Shown one piece after another: positions 27,071-35,337 of a stretch of DNA of 64,000 nt. The notes under the pieces were generated by a model. It was not told where the DNA came from, ran no database searches, and was given only the letters and a program-made list of their open reading frames with translations. The stretch spans positions 744,001 through 808,000 of the forward strand of contig JADJPR010000023.1 in the NCBI GenBank assembly GCA_016713135.1, given 5' to 3'. The position numbers were made by a program, and so were the translations under genes. The DNA is from Rhodanobacteraceae bacterium. GTDB taxonomy: Bacteria; Pseudomonadota; Gammaproteobacteria; Xanthomonadales; SZUA-5. Numbering within the stretch: the first letter of the stretch is position 1; every line of letters begins with the position of its first letter.

Positions 27071-27093
27071 CAAATAAAAACGATTCGCATTTG
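27071..27093 (+). promoter_or_regulatory. Fur-box-like operator
   Basis: CAAATAAAAACGATTCGCAT followed by TTG has palindromic ends (CAAAT...ATTTG) and the AACGATTCGCATTT core seen in xanthomonad Fur boxes. A -10-like TAGAAT follows at 27097-27102. It lies 44 bases before the PepSY gene, so iron repression of the PepSY/cytochrome b561 pair is likely. Confidence 0.6.
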
Positions 27094-27136
27094 ATGTAGA
27101 ATCGACGCTGCTCTTCCCCTACCTCTGGAGTGCAGC

Positions 27137-27415
27137 ATGTCCTATCGCAACACCTTCATCTTCGCGCTGGCGCTGGCAGGCGCCGCGCCGGTCTTCGCCA
27201 CGGGCCTCGCCACCTGCGATTCCGGCGACAAGGCCGGCTGGCAGTCCACCGAGGTGCTGCAGAAGCAGCTCACGGACAAGGGCTGGACGGTGCGCCGGAT
27301 CAAGGAAGACGGCGGTTGTTATGAGGTCTATGCGCTGGACGAGAAAGGCGCAAGGGTGGAGGCCTATTTCCACCCGGTGACGCTCGCGCCGGTGCCGACC
27401 GCAGAGCACCATTGA
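27137..27415 (+). CDS. Small secreted PepSY-domain protein
   Basis: 92 aa with a signal peptide (MSYRNTFIFALALAGAAPVFA). The rest is a single PepSY fold: EVLQKQLTDKGWTVRRIKEDGGCYEVYALDEKGARVEAYFHPVTLAPV. Two cysteines remain in the mature protein. Such proteins commonly sit next to a cytochrome b561 gene in iron-regulated clusters. Its stop overlaps the next start (TTGA). The Fur-like box upstream fits a role in ferric reduction or uptake; the activity itself is unknown. Confidence 0.8.
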   Translation: MSYRNTFIFALALAGAAPVFATGLATCDSGDKAGWQSTEVLQKQLTDKGWTVRRIKEDGGCYEVYALDEKGARVEAYFHPVTLAPVPTAEHH

Positions 27416-27960
27416 GCGCAGTTGGCACGGTCCGGGTGTGGGATGCGCTGGTGCGCATCCTGCACCTTTGTTTCATCGGCGGCGTGTCCGCGGCCTGGTT
27501 CACGCGCCACGCCGCTGGCCCGTGGCACGAGTGGATCGGATACGCGGTGATGGCGGCGCTCGCCCTGCGCCTGCTGTGGGGCTTCGTCGGCGCGGGATCT
27601 GCGCGTTTCGCGCGATTCGTGCGCGGCCCGGCGGCGACACTCGGGTATGCGCGAGGCCTCGCGGCGGGCCATGCACCACGCTACGTCGGCCACAATCCGC
27701 TCGGCGCATGGATGATCGTGACGCTGCTGCTGCTGCTGGCGACGATCTCGTTCACCGGCTGGCTCTCGACCACCGACCGCTATTGGGGCATCGAATGGGT
27801 GATGAACCTGCACCTGTGGGCCACTTGGGCGTTGCTGGCGCTGGTGCCGCTGCACGTGGCCGGGGCGATCCATGCGTCGCTGAAGCACCGCGAGAACCTG
27901 ATCACTGCGATGATCCACGGCCGCAAACGAGCCCCCGCCGCCGATGACATCGCTCCCTGA
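27412..27960 (+). CDS. Cytochrome b561 family membrane protein
   Basis: 182 aa from a TTG at 27412 that overlaps the PepSY stop by four bases. Four hydrophobic helices are visible. Histidines suited to haem b lie in VRILHLCFIGG (His18), TRHAAGPWHEWIGYAVM, and ALVPLHVAGAIHASLKHREN near the C-terminus. The fold matches prokaryotic b561/NiFe-hydrogenase-type b cytochromes, which pass electrons across the inner membrane. With the Fur box, electron supply for ferric-siderophore reduction is a reasonable inference. It overlaps the next gene by 17 bases. Confidence 0.87.
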   Translation: MSAVGTVRVWDALVRILHLCFIGGVSAAWFTRHAAGPWHEWIGYAVMAALALRLLWGFVGAGSARFARFVRGPAATLGYARGLAAGHAPRYVGHNPLGAWMIVTLLLLLATISFTGWLSTTDRYWGIEWVMNLHLWATWALLALVPLHVAGAIHASLKHRENLITAMIHGRKRAPAADDIAP

Positions 27961-28489
27961 ACCCGCTTCCGTGATTGCGCGCGGCGAGCGCCTGTTGCTG
28001 CGCCAGCTGACCGAAGCCGACGCCGCATTCATGCTGCAGCTGGTCAACGAACCCGGCTGGCTGGCCAACATCGGCGACCGCGGCGTGCGCACGCTGGAAG
28101 ATGCAGTCAGATACCTGCGGGACGGCCCGCTGTCGCTGTACCCGCGGCTCGGCTTCGGCTTCTGGGCGATCGAAAGGCTGGACGTGCCCGGACCGATCGG
28201 CATCTGTGGCCTGATCCGGCGCGACACCCTGCCGGATGTGGACATCGGCTACGCGCTCCTCGGCGATTTCGAGGGCCTGGGCTACGCGACCGAGGCCGCG
28301 CGGCTGACGCTGGACCTCGCGCGCGTGCGCTACGGCCTCGCGCGCCTGGTCGCGATCGTCTCGCCGGGCAACCATGCCTCCGAACGCCTGCTGGCGAAAC
28401 TCGGGATGCAGCGCGAGGGCATGATTGCGCAGGGCGACCCGCCGGAGGAACTGAACCTGTGGGCGATGTCGCTGGCACCAGCGCGCTGA
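27944..28489 (+). CDS. GNAT-family N-acetyltransferase (RimJ-like)
   Basis: 181 aa. Typical RimJ/RimL pattern: GERLLLRQLTEADAAFMLQLVNEP, FWAIERLDVPGPIGICGLIRRDTLPDVDIGYALL, then the acetyl-CoA loop region GLGYATEAARLTLDLA and IVSPGNHASERLLAKLGMQREG. It transfers an acetyl group to an amine of unknown identity. Overlap with the cytochrome gene suggests it is the last gene of that operon. Confidence 0.88.
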   Translation: MTSLPEPASVIARGERLLLRQLTEADAAFMLQLVNEPGWLANIGDRGVRTLEDAVRYLRDGPLSLYPRLGFGFWAIERLDVPGPIGICGLIRRDTLPDVDIGYALLGDFEGLGYATEAARLTLDLARVRYGLARLVAIVSPGNHASERLLAKLGMQREGMIAQGDPPEELNLWAMSLAPAR

Positions 28490-28517
28490 CACGGGGTGCC
28501 GCGCCAGCCCTGCTCTC

Positions 28518-30080
28518 TCAAGCAGAGTTCGAAAGCCCTGGATTCCGCGGCAAGGCGTCCAGCAAGGCGCGCAGGGCCATCGACCCGGGCAGCGCCAGCA
28601 GTTCTTTGGCGGCCCCATGTTCGACCACCTGGCCGCGTTCCAGCACCAGCAGTTCGTCGCACAGCCAGCGCACCGCCGCGAGATCGTGCGAGATGAACAG
28701 CAGCGCCAGTCCGCGCGCTGCCGCGAGCCGGTCGAGCAATTGCAGGATCTGCCATTGGGTCTCGCTGTCCAGCGCACTGGTCGCCTCGTCGCAGACCAGC
28801 ACCTCGGGCGCGGTTGCCAGCGCACGTGCGATCGCCAGGCGCTGGCGCTGGCCGCCGGAAAACTGCGCCGGATAGCGCGCCAGCGCCGACGAATCCAGCC
28901 CCACCGCCGCCAGCGCAGCAACCGCGGCTGCGGCGCGCGCGCCGGGCACAGCCGGCGTACCCGCCAGCGCCAGCGCCTCGTCCAGCATCGCATCGACGCG
29001 CTGCATCGGGTCGAGGCTGCGATACGGATCCTGGAACACCATCTGCACCCGTGGGCGCCAGCGCCGCAGCGTGGCGCGATCGAGCGCATGCAACTCGCGG
29101 CCGAACCACTGCACGCCGCCGGCGCGCGGGCGCAGCAGGCCGAGCAAGCCGCGCGCGAGGGTCGACTTGCCGGATCCGGAGCCGCCGACCACGCCCAGGC
29201 GCTGCCCCGCCGCCAGCGCCAGCGTCGCATCCCGCAGCGCGGGCAGGACCGGCGCCTGCCAGGGCCAACGCGGCCCTTCGGCATGCGCCAGCGTCAGGTC
29301 GCTGGCAGCGATCAGCGCACCGCCCTCCGCCGACGCCGGTGCCTGGCGCGCCGCGCGCGACATCGCCGCAGGCAGGCCACCGGGCGCTGTGAGCGAGGCC
29401 CGGCCACGCTCCAAATGATGGATCCGCCCGCAGTATTCGGCCACCCGCGGCAAGTCGTGGCTGATCAGCAGCAGGCCCATGCCGCGCTGCGCAGCGAGCC
29501 CCGCGAGCAGGTCGCAGACGCGTCGCGCGAGCACCGGATCGAGCGCGCTGGTGGGTTCATCGGCGATCAGCAATTCGGGCTGCGGCAACAGGGTCAGCGC
29601 CAGCATCGCGCGCTGGCGCTGGCCGCCGGAGAGCTGGTGCGGAAACGCGCGCAGCCAGCGCGGATCGGCGTCCAGGCCGACCTCCGCCAGCGCCGCGTCA
29701 ATCCGCAGGCGCAGGGCTGCGCCGGTCAACCCGGGCGCATGCACCCGCAGGCACTCGCGCAACTGGTCGCCGATGCGGCGCAGCGGGTGCAGGCTGCTGG
29801 CGGCGTCCTGGAACACATAGGCGACGCGACGGCCGCGCAATGCATCGGGCGAAGCCAGCCGCTCGCCGCGCCAGCGCAGTTCGCCGCCGCGCCATTGCGC
29901 ACCCTGCGGCAGCAATCCGACCAGCGCGCGCGCAACCAGGCTCTTGCCCGCTCCGGAACCACCGACCAGCGCCACCGCCTCACCGGCAGCGATCGTCAGG
30001 TCGAGGCCGTCGATCACATGCGCAGAGTCGCCGGCGAAGCCGACCTGGAGCCCGCGAACCTCCAGCAGGGGCGTGCTCAA
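28518..30080 (-). CDS. ABC transporter ATP-binding protein with two fused ATPase domains (peptide type)
   Basis: 520 aa from a TTG at 30080 that overlaps the permease stop by four bases (TTGA). Domain 1: Walker A GGSGAGKSLVARAL, signature LSGGQRQRAMLALTLL, Walker B LLIADEPTSALDPV. Domain 2: Walker A GGSGSGKSTLARGL, signature FSGGQRQRLAIARAL, Walker B VLVCDEATSALDSE. The double arrangement is that of YejF or fused DppD-DppF and powers oligopeptide import. The reading frame is open far upstream through the permease, but not as a real protein. Confidence 0.92.
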   Translation of the reverse strand: MSTPLLEVRGLQVGFAGDSAHVIDGLDLTIAAGEAVALVGGSGAGKSLVARALVGLLPQGAQWRGGELRWRGERLASPDALRGRRVAYVFQDAASSLHPLRRIGDQLRECLRVHAPGLTGAALRLRIDAALAEVGLDADPRWLRAFPHQLSGGQRQRAMLALTLLPQPELLIADEPTSALDPVLARRVCDLLAGLAAQRGMGLLLISHDLPRVAEYCGRIHHLERGRASLTAPGGLPAAMSRAARQAPASAEGGALIAASDLTLAHAEGPRWPWQAPVLPALRDATLALAAGQRLGVVGGSGSGKSTLARGLLGLLRPRAGGVQWFGRELHALDRATLRRWRPRVQMVFQDPYRSLDPMQRVDAMLDEALALAGTPAVPGARAAAAVAALAAVGLDSSALARYPAQFSGGQRQRLAIARALATAPEVLVCDEATSALDSETQWQILQLLDRLAAARGLALLFISHDLAAVRWLCDELLVLERGQVVEHGAAKELLALPGSMALRALLDALPRNPGLSNSA

Positions 30081-30928
30081 GCGCTGGCCCCGGTCAGGCG
30101 CGACAACCCGCTGCGCAGCGCATCGCCGGCAAGGCCGAATCCCAGCAGCACCAGCGCCAGCGCGACGGCCGGGATCCACAGCGTCCACGGCGCCCACTGC
30201 AAGTCCTGCACGCCCTCCGCCAACAGGGTGCCCAGGCTGCCCACGCGTTCGCTGGGACCAAGGCCGAGGAATGCGAGGAAGGACTCGACCAGGATCGCCT
30301 GCGGGACCACCGTGCCGAGCGCGGTCAGCGCCACCGGCAGCAGGTTGGGCAGCAGGTGGCGTCGCCACTGCTGCCAGCGCGAGGCGCCCTGCAACTGGCT
30401 CGCGAGCATGAATTCGGCGCCGCGCAGGCGGCGCGCCTCGATGCGCAGCACGCGTGCGGCGTCGAGGCTGCCGAAGCCACCCACCACCAGCACCAGCAGC
30501 CACATCGAAGGCTCGAACAGGGCGATCAGCAGGATCGCGATCAGCATCAGCGGCAGGCTCAGCAGCAGATCGTTGGCGCGCATCAGCACTTCGTCGATCC
30601 AGCCGCCAAAGTAGCCGGCGACACCCCCGACCAGCGCGCCGGCCGCCAGCGCCAGCAGCCCCGCGCCGACACCGATCCCGAGCGACACTCCAATCCCCGC
30701 GAAGGTCCGCGCCAGCATGTCGCGCCCGATTGCATCGGTGCCGAACCAGTGCCCGTGCGCCAGCCCGGGCGCCAGCAGGTCCTGGCCCCAGGCCGGCTGC
30801 CAGGTCGAATACGGCCACCACCACGGCGCCGAGACCGCCATCAGCGCGAGCAGCGCCAGCAGGCCGAGCGGCGCGAGCACGGCGGGCGCGGCGAGAACTT
30901 GCTGGGTGGGGGAACGCCGATCGGTCAT
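30077..30928 (-). CDS. OppC/YejE-type ABC permease
   Basis: 283 aa from the ATG at 30928; a TTG two codons earlier is possible. An N-terminal helix and the DppC-like HWFGTDAIGRDMLARTFAG precede five more helices. The EAA loop is RGAEFMLASQLQGASRWQQWRRHLLPNLLP. It should form half of the channel for the fused ATPase downstream. A second permease (OppB/YejB type) and a solute-binding protein are not adjacent, so they must lie elsewhere or the operon is incomplete. Confidence 0.87.
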   Translation of the reverse strand: MTDRRSPTQQVLAAPAVLAPLGLLALLALMAVSAPWWWPYSTWQPAWGQDLLAPGLAHGHWFGTDAIGRDMLARTFAGIGVSLGIGVGAGLLALAAGALVGGVAGYFGGWIDEVLMRANDLLLSLPLMLIAILLIALFEPSMWLLVLVVGGFGSLDAARVLRIEARRLRGAEFMLASQLQGASRWQQWRRHLLPNLLPVALTALGTVVPQAILVESFLAFLGLGPSERVGSLGTLLAEGVQDLQWAPWTLWIPAVALALVLLGFGLAGDALRSGLSRLTGASA

Positions 30929-30929
30929 G

Positions 30930-31087
30930 CGCAAAGGCGGGGCTGGGGGGCTGGGGACTGGGGGCTGGGGCGCGACATCGCGAGCGCGTCGCGACGGGAG
31001 GCTCAGGGAAGCACAATCCGGGCAACTGCCAGGTGGCGCGAGGCGCGGCAGCGCGCCCCAGCCCCCAGCCCCCAGTCCCGCCTTTGC
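30930..31087. repeat. Inverted G-rich/C-rich arms
   Basis: GCAAAGGCGGGGCTGGGGGG and further CTGGGG units (30930-30974) are mirrored by CCCCAGCC units ending CAGTCCCGCCTTTGC (31051-31087). The arms could pair into a hairpin across the 170 bases between the EAL gene and the permease gene. The element resembles the G-rich repeats at 3150 and 15300 in texture, with a CTGGGG rather than CAGGGG core. Confidence 0.6.
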
Positions 31088-31098
31088 CCCACTAGCGC

Positions 31099-33684
31099 TC
31101 AGGCACTCGCCGTCGGCGCATTCAGCACCTGGAACTCGATCTCGTCCAGGCGCACCGGTTCGCCGAGGAAATGGCCCTGGGCGAAGTCGGCGCCGCAGTC
31201 AGCCAGCCAGCTCAGGGTATGCGGGCTGTCGACGTGCTCGGCTATCACCTTGAGCTCGAGCGCGTGGGCCAGCGCGATCATCGAGCTGACCATCGTGCGA
31301 TCGCGCGAGGACTCGGTGACATCGCTGACCAGGCTGCCTTCGATCTTCACGAAGTCCACCGGCAGGTGCTTGAGGTGGCTGATCGAGCTGAAGCCGGTAC
31401 CGAAATCATCCAGCGCGAAGCGTACGCCCTGCTTGCGCAGGCTCTGCATGAACTTGCGCACCGAGTGCAGGCTGTCGATCTCGCTGGTCTCGGTGACCTC
31501 GAAGATCAGGCGCGAGGCGATCCCTGGCGAACCCGCGATCATCCCGTCGATCAGCTTCAGCGAGTCCGGATCCTGCAGCGTCGCGGTCGACAGGTTGACC
31601 GTCAGTGCCACTCGCGAAGCCGGCGGCAGCGTTGCAAGGAAGCGCACTGCGCGCGCCACTACCCACAAATCGATCTTGGGCATCATGCCGACGCGCTCGG
31701 CCAGCGGCACGAACACCGACGGGCTGATCACCTGGCCGTCGCGGTTGACCATCCGGATCAGCAGCTCGAACAAGGCCTCGCCAGTGCCCTGCTGATGCAG
31801 CCGCCAGCCCTGCGCGCGCAGCGCCTCCTCGCTGGCATTGCGGATCTCGCGCACTGGCAGGATCGGCTGGGTCAGCAGGCGGAAGCGATCCTCGTGCAAG
31901 GCCTCCTTGAGGCGCACGATCCAGCCGGCGTCCAGTTCGCGCGCGATCCGCGCGTCGTTGCCGGCGACATAGATCTGGGTCTGGTCGCGGCCGCGGCGCT
32001 TGGCATCCTGGCAGGCCAGGCGGGCGTGCTCGATCACGTACTCGGCGCTGGGCGCCTCTCCGGACAGGATCCCGACACCGACCGAGGCGGTCACCGGAAC
32101 CTGGCGTCCGGACAGCGGGAAGTGCACCTGCTTGAGCAACTCGCGCAGGCTGTCGGCGATGGTGAACAGGTTCTCCAGCTGCACCCCGGACAGCAACAGC
32201 GCGTAGTGATCGCTCTCCAGCCGCGCGAGCAGATCGTCGTGCCGCAGCCGCTGCGACAGCAGTTGGCCGACATCGACCAGCACGCGATCCGCGGCCTGCT
32301 GGCCGGCGCTGTCGGCGATGGTATTGAAGCGATCGATGTCGATGTACAGCAGCGCCGAATAGCCGCCGCGCTCGCGCCGTCGCTCGAGTTCGGTCGACAG
32401 GGTCTGGATCAGGTAACGCCGGTTGGCCAGCCCGGTGAGCTGGTCGTGCTGCAGCTCCCAACGCAGCTTGTCGGTGCTCTTGCGCTCGGAGATGTTGCGG
32501 AACACCACCACGCTGCCCTCGCGGCGGCCCTGGATCGCCAGCGGCAGCACCGTGCATTCCACCGGCAACGGACTGCTGCCGCGGGTCCAGAACACCGCCT
32601 CGTGCGCCTTCAGCTCGGAGCCCTCGGCATAGGCCTGCGCCAGCGCCGACTCCTGCGCACCGATCGACTCGCCGGCCTCCGAGGCATGGTGGATCAACTG
32701 GTGCGCCGAGCGCCCGATCAGCGAACGCTCCTCGGTGTACTCCAGCATGCCGAGCGCCGCCGGGTTGGCGAAGGTGATGACGCCCTGGCCATCGACGCCG
32801 TAGACGCCATCGCCGACGCTGCGCAGGATGCCGTCGAGCCGGATGCGCTCGGCCTCCACCGACTTCTGCGTCTGGATCGTGCGCGCCAGTGCCTTGATCC
32901 GCGCCAGCGTCAGTTCCAGCACCTCGTTCTTGAACATGCATTCCATCGCCCCGGCTTCGAGGCACTTCTTGATCACCGCGTCCTTGTAGCTGCCGGTGAT
33001 GATCGCGATCGGCATGTTGCGCGAGCTCGGGGTGTGCGCCAGCCGGCGGGTCAGTTCGTCGCCGCTGCCATCCGGCAGGTAGTAGTCGACGATCGCCAGG
33101 TCATAGGCGCCGCTCTGGCCTTTGGCGAAGCCCTCCTGGACCGAGGCCGCAGTGTCGACCACGAAGCCGTTGTTCTCCAGCAGCTGACGGTAGGCAAAGC
33201 GCACGCTCTGGGAATCGTCGACGAACAGCACCTTGAGCGGCGATTGCGCCGGTGCGCGCGACGCCGTCTCGGGCGCCTCGGGATGCGCCTCGGGCGCCCC
33301 GGTGTCGGGCGGCATCAGCTCCTTGAGCGCCGCCGGGATGCGCCCGAAGTTGGACCACAGCAGCAGGAAGGCATTGCGCCGCCGCGCCAGCCATTCGGAC
33401 AGGAAGGGCGTCTTCTCGTGGCTCAGGATCAGGATCGCCAGCGAGGGCGCGTGGCCCTCGCCAAGCTGGTGCAGCAGGGCTTCGAAATCCGCACCGTGGC
33501 GTGCCGGGGCACCGATCACCATGACCTTGAAGCGCACCGTGCCGGCTTCGACCTCGGCCAGCAGCGCGCTCGCCTCGGCGTAGGTGGTCAGGGTGCGCTC
33601 CACATCCTGCTTGATCGCCGACAGCGTGCGCTGCAGCAAGTGGCTGAGCGTGGCCGAGCTCTCGACGATGACGATGCCGGACAT
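31099..33684 (-). CDS. Response regulator with PAS, degenerate GGDEF and EAL domains
   Basis: 861 aa from the ATG at 33684, preceded by TGAGG at five bases. An N-terminal receiver-like domain lacks a clear phosphorylation site. A true REC domain follows (VLFVDDSQSVRFAYRQLL ... LAIVDYYLPDGSGDEL ... AIITGSYKD). Next is a PAS domain (LDGILRSVGDGVYGVDGQGVITFANPAAL), then a GGDEF domain starting DQLTGLANRRYL whose active-site motif is replaced by RLESDHYALLL, so cyclase activity is unlikely. The EAL domain keeps FELLIRM, NLS, EVTE, DDFGTGFSSISHL and VKIEG, so c-di-GMP hydrolysis is plausible. It probably lowers c-di-GMP in response to a partner kinase, which is not adjacent. Confidence 0.9.
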   Translation of the reverse strand: MSGIVIVESSATLSHLLQRTLSAIKQDVERTLTTYAEASALLAEVEAGTVRFKVMVIGAPARHGADFEALLHQLGEGHAPSLAILILSHEKTPFLSEWLARRRNAFLLLWSNFGRIPAALKELMPPDTGAPEAHPEAPETASRAPAQSPLKVLFVDDSQSVRFAYRQLLENNGFVVDTAASVQEGFAKGQSGAYDLAIVDYYLPDGSGDELTRRLAHTPSSRNMPIAIITGSYKDAVIKKCLEAGAMECMFKNEVLELTLARIKALARTIQTQKSVEAERIRLDGILRSVGDGVYGVDGQGVITFANPAALGMLEYTEERSLIGRSAHQLIHHASEAGESIGAQESALAQAYAEGSELKAHEAVFWTRGSSPLPVECTVLPLAIQGRREGSVVVFRNISERKSTDKLRWELQHDQLTGLANRRYLIQTLSTELERRRERGGYSALLYIDIDRFNTIADSAGQQAADRVLVDVGQLLSQRLRHDDLLARLESDHYALLLSGVQLENLFTIADSLRELLKQVHFPLSGRQVPVTASVGVGILSGEAPSAEYVIEHARLACQDAKRRGRDQTQIYVAGNDARIARELDAGWIVRLKEALHEDRFRLLTQPILPVREIRNASEEALRAQGWRLHQQGTGEALFELLIRMVNRDGQVISPSVFVPLAERVGMMPKIDLWVVARAVRFLATLPPASRVALTVNLSTATLQDPDSLKLIDGMIAGSPGIASRLIFEVTETSEIDSLHSVRKFMQSLRKQGVRFALDDFGTGFSSISHLKHLPVDFVKIEGSLVSDVTESSRDRTMVSSMIALAHALELKVIAEHVDSPHTLSWLADCGADFAQGHFLGEPVRLDEIEFQVLNAPTASA

Positions 33685-33771
33685 GGTTGCCTCAGGAAAC
33701 GCGGACGATGAGCTCGCCATATCAGCAGGTGGCGGCGGCTAAAGCAAGCCGTTGCTGGGGGCGTTTCTGCC

Positions 33772-34968
33772 TCAGAGCGTCTCTACCCGCGTCGATTCCG
33801 TCACCCGATCGTCCGGGTGGACCACCACCGTGTCGCCGGCATCCAGGCCCGACAGGACCTCCGCGTCCAACCCGCTGCGGCGGCCGACCTCGACCGCCTG
33901 CTCGAAGGCGCGCCCGTCCGCGATGCGGAACACCGCCCAGCCTTCGCCGCGGCGGAACAGCGCGCCGGCGGGTACGGTCAGCGCTTCGCCGGCGGACAGC
34001 AGGAATTCTGCGTCGACGCGGTAGCCGTCGCCGAGGCGCTGCCAGTCGGCCAGCGGCGACACGAAGTCGCACAGCACCCAGACGCGCTGTTCCTCGACGC
34101 CGAGCGCAGAGATCTTGGTGAAGCCGACCGGCTCCACCCGGCGCACCCGCGCCGCCAGCGGCTGCGCGCCGCCCCAGCGGTGCAGACGCACGTCCATCCC
34201 GGGCGCCACGCGCACCGCATCGGCCGACAACAGGTCGACCTCCACCTCCAGACTGGCCGGATCGCCGATCTCCAGCAGCGGCTCACCGATCGCCACCGGA
34301 CCTGCGCTCTCGCGCAGGCGCGCCAGCACCAGGCCGGCCACTGGCGCGCGCACCTCGACCACCTGGTCCGCGCCATCCGACTTGCCCTGCTGCGCCAGCA
34401 GCGCCTGCGCGGCATCGCGCTGCGCCTGCGCCAGTTCCAGCGCGAAACGCGCCGCCGACCACTCGGCGCGCGCTTGCTGCGCCTGGCTTTCGGCGCGGTC
34501 GCCGTCGCGCCGCGCCAGCGTCCCGTTCGCCACCATCGGGCGAACGCGTTCGAGCTCCTGCTGCGCCAGCCGGTCGGCCGCACGCGCCGCCGTCACCCGT
34601 GCCTGCGCCTGCGCAATCGCCGATTCAGCCGCGCGCGCCTCGCCGCTCAGGCGGTCGCGCGTGGCCGGATCCAGCAGCGCGCCAGCGGACGGCGCGATCC
34701 GCGCGAGCACCTGCCCGACGCCTACCGCATCGCCTGGGCGCAATTCGATGCGCTCCACCTGCCCCTGCACCGGGGCCGCGATACGGTAGCGATGAACCAC
34801 CCGCGTGCGGCCCTCTTCGCGCAGGCTCTCGACCAGTTCCTGGCGCTGCACCGGCGCGGAATCCACGCGCACACGATCGCCGCGAAAGCCGAAGTACATC
34901 ACCGCAACGGTCAATCCGGCCGCAATCAACAGGCCGGCCCGGGCGGCCGGCGACCGCAGCGCGCTCAA
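33772..34968 (-). CDS. HlyD/RND-type periplasmic adaptor protein
   Basis: 398 aa. One N-terminal membrane helix (about residues 10-28) anchors it. A split lipoyl domain (YRIAAPVQGQVERIELRPGDAVGVGQVLARI; VEVRAPVAGLVLARL) encloses a coiled-coil hairpin (about residues 105-195). A beta-barrel region and a C-terminal membrane-proximal domain (AGDTVVVHPDDRV) follow. It should link an inner-membrane pump to an outer-membrane channel, but no pump gene is adjacent. It overlaps the small membrane protein upstream by four bases. Confidence 0.87.
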   Translation of the reverse strand: MSALRSPAARAGLLIAAGLTVAVMYFGFRGDRVRVDSAPVQRQELVESLREEGRTRVVHRYRIAAPVQGQVERIELRPGDAVGVGQVLARIAPSAGALLDPATRDRLSGEARAAESAIAQAQARVTAARAADRLAQQELERVRPMVANGTLARRDGDRAESQAQQARAEWSAARFALELAQAQRDAAQALLAQQGKSDGADQVVEVRAPVAGLVLARLRESAGPVAIGEPLLEIGDPASLEVEVDLLSADAVRVAPGMDVRLHRWGGAQPLAARVRRVEPVGFTKISALGVEEQRVWVLCDFVSPLADWQRLGDGYRVDAEFLLSAGEALTVPAGALFRRGEGWAVFRIADGRAFEQAVEVGRRSGLDAEVLSGLDAGDTVVVHPDDRVTESTRVETL

Positions 34969-35252
34969 TTCGACGGCTCCGGCGGGTCGGCGGACGTTGC
35001 CGGCGTCGGCGCGCCGGTAGCCTGCGCGGCGGCGCGTTTGCGCAGCAGCAACTGGGTTTCCGGATCAATCACCACGGAGATTGGCGAGCGCGCCACGTTG
35101 GCGACCCGCTCGCGGGCGAACAGCAGCACCGTGATCAGTCCGAACACGATCACACCCACCGGAGCGACCATCCCGCGAAACACGTTGTGGCTGAGGAAGC
35201 TGCAGGAGCCGAAGCACAGCAGCGTGATCGCAAGCGAAATCCAGCGAAGCAT
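34965..35252 (-). CDS. Small two-helix membrane protein
   Basis: 95 aa from the ATG at 35252, which starts a hydrophobic stretch (MLRWISLAITLLCFGSCSFL). A second helix (MVAPVGVIVFGLITVLLFA) and a cytoplasmic Ala/Pro-rich tail follow. A longer frame to 35324 lacks a sensible N-terminus. The ATGA overlap with the adaptor gene suggests linked expression. I do not recognise a family. Confidence 0.65.
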   Translation of the reverse strand: MLRWISLAITLLCFGSCSFLSHNVFRGMVAPVGVIVFGLITVLLFARERVANVARSPISVVIDPETQLLLRKRAAAQATGAPTPATSADPPEPSN

Positions 35253-35337
35253 CCGACGACTCCACGATGCGCAGATGCCAGTCTGCCGAATCCTCGCCAG
35301 CCGCGCCATGCGACCGGCGCGCACCGGCGCACCGACG

